From contig NZ_JACIEE010000004.1 in assembly GCF_014196765.1 (NCBI RefSeq), forward strand, positions 356,435-420,434: DNA of 64,000 nucleotides, given 5' to 3'. Under the pieces are notes generated by a model. The model was not told where the DNA came from, made no database searches, and worked only from the letters and a program-made list of their open reading frames with translations. The DNA comes from Mycoplana azooxidifex (GTDB lineage Bacteria > Pseudomonadota > Alphaproteobacteria > Rhizobiales > Rhizobiaceae). Positions 57,497 through 64,000 of this stretch are shown in pieces. The position numbers and the translations under genes are program-made. Positions within the stretch are counted from its first letter, which is position 1. Each line of letters begins with the position of its first letter.

Positions 57497-59386
57497 ATGG
57501 CAAATGTCGCGACGGCGGACGACACCAAAACGCGTCCGATGACAGCCGAGGAGAAGAAAGTCATCTTCGCCTCGTCGCTGGGTACCGTGTTCGAATGGTA
57601 CGATTTCTATCTCTACGGCTCGCTCGCCGTCTTTATCGGCGCCGCCTTCTTCAGCGAATACCCGGAAACGACGCGCAACATCTTCGCCCTTCTCGCCTTT
57701 GCCGCGGGCTTCCTGGTCCGCCCCTTCGGCGCGCTGGTCTTCGGCCGACTCGGCGACCTGGTCGGCCGCAAGTACACCTTTCTCATCACCATCCTGATCA
57801 TGGGTCTGTCGACCTTCCTGGTCGGCATCCTGCCCGGTGCCGGGTCCATCGGCATCGCCGCTCCGATCCTGCTGCTCGTCCTGCGCATGCTGCAGGGCCT
57901 GGCGCTCGGCGGCGAATACGGCGGTGCTGCCACCTATGTCGCCGAGCACGCGCCCAACGGTCGCCGCGGCTACTACACCTCGTGGATCCAGACCACGGCG
58001 ACGCTCGGCCTGTTCCTGTCGCTCGTCGTCATCCTGTCGGTGCAGTTCATGCTCGGCAAGGAAGCCTTCGCGGCCTGGGGCTGGCGCATCCCGTTCCTCG
58101 TCTCGGTGGTTCTCCTCGGCATCTCCGTCTGGATCCGCCTGAAGATGAACGAATCCCCCGCCTTCAAGAAGATGAAGGAAGAGGGCAAGGGCTCCAAGGC
58201 TCCGCTGACCGAAGCCTTCGGCCAGTGGAAGAACGCCAAGATCGCGCTGCTCGCGCTGTTCGGCGCCGTCGTCGGCCAGGCCGTCGTCTGGTACTCCGGC
58301 CAGTTCTACGCCCTGTTCTTCCTGACCGGCGTCCTGAAGGTCGACGGCCAGTCCGCCAACATCATGGTGGCCATATCGCTTCTGATCGGCACCGGCTTCT
58401 TCGTCCTGTTCGGCTGGCTGTCGGACAAGGTCGGCCGCAAACCGATCATCATGGCCGGCCTGCTGCTCGCCATCCTGACCTACTTCCCGCTGTTCAAGGC
58501 ACTGACCTGGGCCGGCAACCCTGCCCTCGCCCAGGCCCAGGCAACCGTCCGTGCGACCGTGACCGCAGCACCCGGCGACTGCAAGTTCCAGTTCAACCCG
58601 ACGGGTACGGCGAAGTTCACCACCTCGTGCGACATCGCAACCGCGTTCCTCACCAAGAACTCGGTGCCCTATGACGTCGTGACCACGGCAGCCGCCGGCA
58701 CACCGGCAACGGTCCAGGTCGGCGACACGACGATCAACAGCTTCGACGCCGTCGCTGCCGGCGACCAGGCAAAGGCGATGACGTCCGCCTTCGAGAAGCA
58801 GGTCAACATGGCCCTGCACGATGCCGGCTATCCGCTGGTGCGCGCAGCAGCCAAGGTTCCCGACGCCAGGCTCGACGCCTTCGTCGCAGCCAATCCGGAA
58901 CTCGCCCTCGACGCGGCCGCCATCCGGGCCGGCGACAAGACCAGCATGGCCGGCGCCGATCTTATAGCCGCCAAGCTGCTGACAGCCGAGGAGGCCACCG
59001 GCGTCGACAGCATGCCGGTCTTCACGATCGCCAACGGCGGTGCCTTCACGATGATCGCCGACCCGGCTGCCGTCAACTGGACCATGGTCATCGCCGTCCT
59101 GACGGTCCTCGTCATCTACGTGACGATGGTCTATGGCCCGATCGCCGCTCTTCTCGTCGAACTGTTCCCGACCCGCATCCGCTACACCGGCATGTCGCTG
59201 CCCTATCACATCGGCAACGGCTGGTTCGGCGGCCTGCTGCCGGCAACCGCGTTCGCCATGAGCGCGGCCAAGGGCGACATCTACTACGGCCTCTGGTACC
59301 CGATCGTCTTCGCCGCGATCACGCTGGTGATCGGCCTTCTCTTCCTACCGGAAACGAAGGACCGCGACATCCACGCCATGGATTGA
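57497..59386 (+). CDS. MHS-type MFS transporter with a ~185-residue periplasmic insert
   Basis: 629 residues, excellent ribosome site. Metabolite:H+ symporter features: SSLGTVFEWYDFYLYGSLA at TM1, FGRLGDLVGRKYTF between TM2 and TM3, LRMLQGLALGGEYGGAATYVAE in TM4, and GWLSDKVGRKPIIMAG between TM8 and TM9. The family usually has 430-550 residues. Here ~185 extra residues (about 342-528) fall between TM9 and TM10, a periplasmic loop by topology. They include Cys362 and Cys378, which could form a disulfide. Relatives import dicarboxylates, betaines or aromatic acids; the substrate is not assignable. Strongly biased codon use suggests high expression. Confidence 0.9.
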   Translation: MANVATADDTKTRPMTAEEKKVIFASSLGTVFEWYDFYLYGSLAVFIGAAFFSEYPETTRNIFALLAFAAGFLVRPFGALVFGRLGDLVGRKYTFLITILIMGLSTFLVGILPGAGSIGIAAPILLLVLRMLQGLALGGEYGGAATYVAEHAPNGRRGYYTSWIQTTATLGLFLSLVVILSVQFMLGKEAFAAWGWRIPFLVSVVLLGISVWIRLKMNESPAFKKMKEEGKGSKAPLTEAFGQWKNAKIALLALFGAVVGQAVVWYSGQFYALFFLTGVLKVDGQSANIMVAISLLIGTGFFVLFGWLSDKVGRKPIIMAGLLLAILTYFPLFKALTWAGNPALAQAQATVRATVTAAPGDCKFQFNPTGTAKFTTSCDIATAFLTKNSVPYDVVTTAAAGTPATVQVGDTTINSFDAVAAGDQAKAMTSAFEKQVNMALHDAGYPLVRAAAKVPDARLDAFVAANPELALDAAAIRAGDKTSMAGADLIAAKLLTAEEATGVDSMPVFTIANGGAFTMIADPAAVNWTMVIAVLTVLVIYVTMVYGPIAALLVELFPTRIRYTGMSLPYHIGNGWFGGLLPATAFAMSAAKGDIYYGLWYPIVFAAITLVIGLLFLPETKDRDIHAMD

Positions 59387-59408
59387 TGGAACGACTCTGA
59401 TATCCGCG

Positions 59409-59442
59409 AAGGGCCCGGCGCAAACCGCCGGGCCCTTTTTTT
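59409..59442 (+). terminator. Intrinsic terminator of the MHS transporter gene
   Basis: 10-bp GC stem GGGCCCGGCG/CGCCGGGCCC (59411-59420 with 59426-59435), extended by A-T pairs, then seven T residues (59436-59442). A textbook rho-independent terminator. Confidence 0.93.
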
Positions 59443-59444
59443 GA

Positions 59445-60230
59445 TCAGATCAGCCGGCTGAGCCGCGGCGTCGGCCAGCCCTGGCGGTCGAGGGTGAAGA
59501 CGAGGCCGAAACGGGCAAAGACGATCGAGGTCGCGAACGCAAACCAGCAGCCGAGCGCAAGCCCCGCCGCCACGTCGCTCGGATAATGGACGCCGATGAT
59601 CACCCGCGTCGCCGCAAGCCACAGTCCGAGCCCGATGAAGAACAGCCGGAAGCGGGGAAAGAGCAGCACCAGTGCCATGAACAATGCGCCGATATGGGCC
59701 GAGTGGCCGGAGGGAAAGCTCTCGTGCATCCAGCCCCCGAAGGGGTGGAAGGAGAAGATCCCCTCCTCGTTGTAGAGCGGCGGACGGGCGCGGCCGATCG
59801 AAAACTTCAACGCGTGCACGACGATGCTGGCGGAGACGACCGACAGCGCCACGTAGGCCGCCATCTGCATCAGGTAGACCAGCCTGAATTTTCGCCGAAC
59901 CTTGAACAGCCGCCTGACGAGATAGACGACCGCGGCCAGCATCGCGATCGCGCCGAGAATGAAGGCCAGCTTGCCGATGTCGGTCAGGTCACCGGCGATC
60001 TTGACCAGCGGCGGCGACAGGATCTCGGCGGCCTGCCCGAGCGGCCGGTCGAAGACGAAGAATGCGATCGCCACCACGTTGAGCGCAGAGAGCGCAAAGC
60101 CTCTCCAGGGAACCTGCCGATGCAGCTTGCGCCGCGCCGCATAACGCCGCTTGAGCGCGGTCCAGAAAGACTGTTTTTGACGTGTCCTGTCGATCATCGC
60201 GCCCCGGCTGCCTGTCATGCCCCGTGTCAT
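59445..60230 (-). CDS. PAP2-family membrane phosphatase
   Basis: 261 residues, about six membrane helices. All three PAP2 motifs are present: KFSIGRARP, then ESFPSGHSAHIG, then TRVIIGVHYPSDVAAG, giving catalytic His/Arg residues at the outer membrane face. Family members dephosphorylate phosphatidic acid, undecaprenyl pyrophosphate or lipid-A-type substrates; the substrate here is unknown. The N-terminus is very basic (RQKQSFWTALKRRYAARRK). Starts at 60230, 60218 or 60197 are all possible; none has a strong ribosome site. Confidence 0.88.
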   Translation of the reverse strand: MTRGMTGSRGAMIDRTRQKQSFWTALKRRYAARRKLHRQVPWRGFALSALNVVAIAFFVFDRPLGQAAEILSPPLVKIAGDLTDIGKLAFILGAIAMLAAVVYLVRRLFKVRRKFRLVYLMQMAAYVALSVVSASIVVHALKFSIGRARPPLYNEEGIFSFHPFGGWMHESFPSGHSAHIGALFMALVLLFPRFRLFFIGLGLWLAATRVIIGVHYPSDVAAGLALGCWFAFATSIVFARFGLVFTLDRQGWPTPRLSRLI

Positions 60231-60381
60231 GCTTCGCAGGCGACATAGGCCCCAGCACCGGTTCCTTCAATGAATACGCTGCAAATTTGTCCCGCTCGTC
60301 CCCCTGCCGGCCACCACGGAAAACGGCACCGCCACGTTGCCGTGACGATGCCGCGTTTCGTCGGAAACGGTGCTTCCGAAA

Positions 60382-61494
60382 TCAGGCCGAGAGCGTCTTG
60401 AACTCGGCCAGGATTGCTTCGCCCATCTCCACGGTGCCCACCTTCGTGCATCCCTCGGCCATGATGTCGCCGGTGCGGATGCCGCGGTCGAGCACGTTGG
60501 CGATCGCCTTCTCGAGATTGTCCGCTTCCTTCACCAGGTTGAACGAGTAGCGCAGGCACATCGCGAAAGAGGCGATCATGGCGATCGGATTGGCGATGCC
60601 CTGGCCGGCGATGTCGGGCGCCGAGCCGTGCACCGGCTCATAGAGCGCCTTGCGCTTTGCGGTCTTCGGATCGGGCGCGCCGAGCGAGGCCGACGGCAGC
60701 ATGCCGAGCGAGCCGGTGAGCATGGCGGCGACGTCGGAGAGCATGTCGCCGAACAGGTTGTCGGTGACGATCACGTCGAACTGCTTGGGCGCGCGCACGA
60801 GCTGCATGCCGCCGGCATCCGCCAGCATGTGCTCGAGCTGGACGTCGGAATACCTGGCCTTGTGCGTCTCGGTCACGACCTGGTTCCAAAGTACGCCGGA
60901 CTTCATGACGTTGCGCTTTTCCATCGAGCAGACGCGGTTGTTGCGGGTGCGCGCCAGCTCGAAGGCAACGCCGGCGATGCGCTCGATCTCGTAGGTGTCG
61001 TAGACCTGCGTGTCGATGCCGCGCTTCTGGCCGTTGCCGAGGTCGATGATCTCCTTCGGCTCGCCGAAATAGACGCCGCCCGTCAGTTCGCGCACGATAA
61101 GGATGTCGAGGCCCTCGACCAGTTCGGGCTTGAGCGAGGATGCGGCGGCGAGCGCCGGATAGCAGATCGCCGGGCGCAGGTTTGCGAACAGCTCCAGGTC
61201 CTTGCGCAGCCGCAGCAGGCCGGCCTCGGGACGGACTTCATAGGGGACCGCATCCCACTTCGGACCGCCGACCGCGCCGAACAGCACGGCATCGGCGTCC
61301 AGCGCCTTCTGCATGTCCTCTTCCGAGATCGCCGCGCCATGGGCGTCGTAGGCCGAGCCGCCGACGAGGCCTTCATCGATGACGAAACCGGCGCCCTTCT
61401 CGGCGTTCATGTAGGCGATGATCTTGCGGACTTCCGCCATGGCTTCCGGGCCGATGCCGTCGCCGGGCAGGAGGAAAAGGTTGCGCACTGTCAT
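60382..61494 (-). CDS. leuB: 3-Isopropylmalate dehydrogenase
   Basis: 370 residues with AAGGA before the ATG. NAD-dependent oxidative decarboxylation in leucine synthesis. Signatures: [15 protein letters not shown] at the N-terminus, [15 protein letters not shown] (substrate arginines), [24 protein letters not shown] and [18 protein letters not shown]. Length agrees with LeuB. No leader peptide for leucine attenuation was found in the ~200 bases upstream. Confidence 0.97.
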   Translation of the reverse strand: MTVRNLFLLPGDGIGPEAMAEVRKIIAYMNAEKGAGFVIDEGLVGGSAYDAHGAAISEEDMQKALDADAVLFGAVGGPKWDAVPYEVRPEAGLLRLRKDLELFANLRPAICYPALAAASSLKPELVEGLDILIVRELTGGVYFGEPKEIIDLGNGQKRGIDTQVYDTYEIERIAGVAFELARTRNNRVCSMEKRNVMKSGVLWNQVVTETHKARYSDVQLEHMLADAGGMQLVRAPKQFDVIVTDNLFGDMLSDVAAMLTGSLGMLPSASLGAPDPKTAKRKALYEPVHGSAPDIAGQGIANPIAMIASFAMCLRYSFNLVKEADNLEKAIANVLDRGIRTGDIMAEGCTKVGTVEMGEAILAEFKTLSA

Positions 61495-61699
61495 GGGACT
61501 GTCCTTGTCGAATGCTCGGTGGAGTTCAGGTCGCGCGGTTCTTAGCGCAACTTCCGTTCAAGGAAAATCGTCGAAACGAAAGAATTTTGCGCCCCATACG
61601 ACAACTGTCACCGCGGGGACAGAAGCAGGGCCGTCCTCCATGCGATCAAGCGGCGGGCGCCGTCGAACCCGGCACGGCGCACGAGATGGAGCACCTGAA

Positions 61700-61792
61700 A
61701 TGTATCATTACGTGCAGGCTGTCCTCGCCGCGATCCGCTCGGCGATCGATGCGCTTCTCTTCCAGCATCGTCCGCCGCCGGGATTTCGCTGA
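61700..61792 (+). CDS. 30-residue small ORF
   Basis: Starts [20 protein letters not shown], ends PPPGFR. GGAG lies eight bases before the ATG. The first 20 residues would form an amphipathic helix. It lies in the ~400 bases between leuB and the cupin gene, which otherwise hold nothing recognisable. Support is only the ribosome site and composition. Confidence 0.35.
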   Translation: MYHYVQAVLAAIRSAIDALLFQHRPPPGFR

Positions 61793-61902
61793 CGGGCGGT
61801 CGACGGTCCGGTCCGGATCGAATGGCGCATCGCATCTTCCCGTCCGCTCCGTTCCGTTGCAGGATGCCTCGTCGCCCGCCACCAACGAGGAGGACATGCA
61901 CC

Positions 61903-62301
<399 letters not shown>

Positions 62302-62305
62302 CGGC

Positions 62306-62333
62306 GACAGGCGGGGACGAGACGCCGCCTGTC
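62306..62333. terminator. Hairpin between convergent cupin and codA genes
   Basis: 9-bp stem GACAGGCGG/CCGCCTGTC (62306-62314 with 62325-62333), 10-base loop, in the 62-base gap between two convergent genes. No T-run, but position suggests bidirectional termination. Confidence 0.5.
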
Positions 62334-62363
62334 GGGCGGATGCGTCGGCGGAACCGGGATATC

Positions 62364-63662
62364 CTACGCCTTGCCCGGCCGCAAAGGCGCGTATTCCGCA
62401 GCGTCCACCGCTGCCGGACGCCCTTCGAGAAGCAGTTCGCTGAAGCGGGGGGCTGCGCGGGCGATGACCTTGCCGCGCCGCATCACCACGAGCCGGTTGG
62501 CCTTCAGCCGCAGCGCCTCGATCGGGTCGCGCGCCTGCAGGACGACCAGGTCGGCGTTGCAGCCCTTTTCCAGCCCGTATCCCTGCAGCCCCATGGTCTT
62601 TGCCGAATTGACGGTGAGCGCGTCGAAGATCTTTCTCTTGTCTTCGATTCCCGCCATCTGCGCCACATGGATCGCCATGTGGCCGACCTCCAGCATGTCG
62701 CCCGATCCCATCGAGTACCAGGGATCCATCACACAGTCGTGGCCGAAGGAGACGTTCAGGCCGGCCGCCATCAGCTCGCGCACCCGCGTCATGCCGCGCC
62801 GCTTCGGATAGCTGTCGTGGCGCCCCTGCAGCATGATGTTGATCAGCGGGTTGGGGATGACATTGATCTCGGCCTCCGCCATCAGCGGGATCAGCTTGGA
62901 GACGTAGTAGTTGTCCATCGAATGCATCGAGGTCAGGTGCGAGCCGGCGACGCGCCCCTTCAGGCCGTAGCGCACCGTCTCGGCGGCGAGCGTCTCGATA
63001 TGCCGCGACATCGGATCGTCCGTCTCGTCGCAATGCATGTCGACGGGCAGGCCGCGGTCAGCGGCAATCTTGCACAGGGCCGCGACGGAAGCAGCCCCGT
63101 CGGCCATGGTCCGCTCGAAATGCGGGATGCCGCCGACGATATCGAGGCCCATGTCGAGCGCCCGGTTCAGCGCCTCCACACCGCCCTCGGCCCGGCAGTA
63201 GCCGTCCTGCGGGAAGGCGACGAGCTGCAGGTCTATATAGGGCGCGACCCTCTCGCGCACCTCGATCAGCGCCTCGGCCGTCACCAGCTTCGGGTCGCTG
63301 GTGTCGACATGGCTGCGGATCGCCAGCAGCCCCTGGCTGACGGCGAGATCGCAGTATCGCAGCGCCCGCTCCACCAGCGCTTCCCGCGTCAGCGTCGGCC
63401 GCAGTTCGCCCCAGAGCGCGATGCCTTCCAGCAGCGTGCCAGAGACATTCATCCGCGGCAGCCCGAGCGACAGCGTCGCGTCCATGTGAAAATGCGGGTC
63501 GACGAAGGGCGGGCTCACCAGCCGGCCGGTCGCATCGATGGTCTCGCCGGCCTCAGCTGCAATCTTCGGCCCGACCTCGGCGATCCTGTCGCCGGCAATG
63601 GCGATGTCGATGCCCTCGCGGCCGTCGGGGAGATTGGCGTTCTTGATCACAAAGTCGAACAT
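62364..63662 (-). CDS. codA: Cytosine deaminase (CodA-like amidohydrolase)
   Basis: 432 residues. Amidohydrolase metal site: His57 and His59 in FVDPHFHMD, with downstream ligands in VDMHCDETDDP, SHLTSMHSMDNYY and GHDCVMDPWYSMGSGDML. The last motif (DPWYxxG) is specific for cytosine deaminase. It deaminates cytosine to uracil, and relatives also act on isoguanine or creatinine. It lies 29 bases downstream of an ABC permease gene of the nucleoside/sugar type on the same strand, so the unit probably imports and salvages nucleobases (inference). Confidence 0.93.
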   Translation of the reverse strand: MFDFVIKNANLPDGREGIDIAIAGDRIAEVGPKIAAEAGETIDATGRLVSPPFVDPHFHMDATLSLGLPRMNVSGTLLEGIALWGELRPTLTREALVERALRYCDLAVSQGLLAIRSHVDTSDPKLVTAEALIEVRERVAPYIDLQLVAFPQDGYCRAEGGVEALNRALDMGLDIVGGIPHFERTMADGAASVAALCKIAADRGLPVDMHCDETDDPMSRHIETLAAETVRYGLKGRVAGSHLTSMHSMDNYYVSKLIPLMAEAEINVIPNPLINIMLQGRHDSYPKRRGMTRVRELMAAGLNVSFGHDCVMDPWYSMGSGDMLEVGHMAIHVAQMAGIEDKRKIFDALTVNSAKTMGLQGYGLEKGCNADLVVLQARDPIEALRLKANRLVVMRRGKVIARAAPRFSELLLEGRPAAVDAAEYAPLRPGKA

Positions 63663-63691
63663 GGGGCACCTGTGCGAATGGACGGAAGAAA

Positions 63692-64000
63692 CTAGCGCTC
63701 GCCGCGCCGGTAGGGCTGCATCAGCGCCTGCGGCACGCGGGCGCGACGGGCCATGACGGCGAGCGCTGCGATCGAGAGGATATAGGGCATCATCAGGAAG
63801 ATCTGGTAGGGCACATTGCCGAGCACCGTCTGCAGCCTCAGCTGGAAGGCGTCGAAGAAGGCAAACAGCAGCGCCCCGAACAGCGCCCGCCCCGGCCGCC
63901 AGGAGGCGAAGACGACGAGCGCGATGCAGATCCAGCCGCGCCCCTGCACCATCGTCGGGAAGAAGCTGTTGAAGGCCGACAGCGTCAGGAACGCCCCGCC
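63692..64000 (-). CDS. ABC transporter permease, nucleoside/sugar type (cut by window edge)
   Basis: The last 103 codons of a gene that continues beyond the window; the frame is open to base 64000. Three membrane segments are visible, with the sequence GRGWICIALVVFASWRPGRAL followed by LFGALLFAFFDAF, typical of BPD_transp_2 permeases (YufQ/NupQ-like, simple sugars or nucleosides). Gene order with codA favours nucleoside or nucleobase uptake. A basic tail (LMQPYRRGER) ends the protein. Confidence 0.88.
   Translation of the reverse strand, partial: GGAFLTLSAFNSFFPTMVQGRGWICIALVVFASWRPGRALFGALLFAFFDAFQLRLQTVLGNVPYQIFLMMPYILSIAALAVMARRARVPQALMQPYRRGER

Overview
The window is high-GC DNA (roughly two thirds G+C by eye), densely packed with short gaps and many 4-base stop/start overlaps. 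It is most likely chromosomal DNA of a Rhizobiaceae-like alphaproteobacterium. The grounds are the very long (about 1,600-residue) NAD-glutamate dehydrogenase, the long inverted intergenic element resembling RIME elements of rhizobia, and the asd/leuB housekeeping block. No tRNA, rRNA, insertion sequence or CRISPR array was seen.

Layout. 1-3.6 kb: 3' end of a glutamine-synthetase-family gene coupled to an FAD amine oxidase, then purU and a YigZ/IMPACT protein. 3.6-16 kb: an AraC-type regulator divergent from a branched-chain amino acid catabolic operon (short-chain dehydrogenase, thiolase, acyl-CoA dehydrogenase, the four branched-chain keto-acid dehydrogenase components, a 3-hydroxyisobutyryl-CoA hydrolase candidate, mmsB, enoyl-CoA hydratase). 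A RIME-like palindrome sits in the middle. 16-20.3 kb: small protein, two-subunit Tat-exported molybdenum oxidoreductase and its AraC neighbour. 20.5-25.1 kb: a duplicated RTX-repeat protein divergent from a PepSY protein / response regulator / sensor kinase operon with a PhoP-box-like promoter, and a membrane-anchored hydrolase. 25.1-38.9 kb: a two-gene NRPS-PKS assembly line. 39.5-46.4 kb: a TPP-riboswitch thiamin operon (thiX-thiY-thiM-thiE-thiD) that runs into a TRAP transporter. 46.4-64 kb: UMF1-type MFS, NAD-glutamate dehydrogenase, pdxY, carbonic anhydrase, lytic transglycosylase, asd, an MHS-type transporter with a large periplasmic insert, PAP2 phosphatase, leuB, a cupin resembling manganese hydroxynitrile lyases, cytosine deaminase and the end of an ABC permease gene.

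Most notable. (a) The first assembly-line protein has a formyltransferase domain, a degenerate condensation-like stretch, and an adenylation domain interrupted between core motifs A4 and A5 by a luciferase-like monooxygenase, then a carrier domain. Its specificity residues, read by eye, resemble a glycine code. The second protein is KS-AT-KR-DH-ACP-C-A-PCP-TE, with KR before DH. Together they suggest a small N-formylated peptide-polyketide extended by one ketide and one more amino acid. (b) A fused TRAP permease and its Tat-exported binding protein lie at the end of the riboswitch-controlled thiamin operon, overlapping thiD, while the ATPase expected with ThiX/ThiY is missing. This makes the TRAP system a candidate thiamin-precursor transporter. 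All product and substrate statements for these two systems are inference from sequence.
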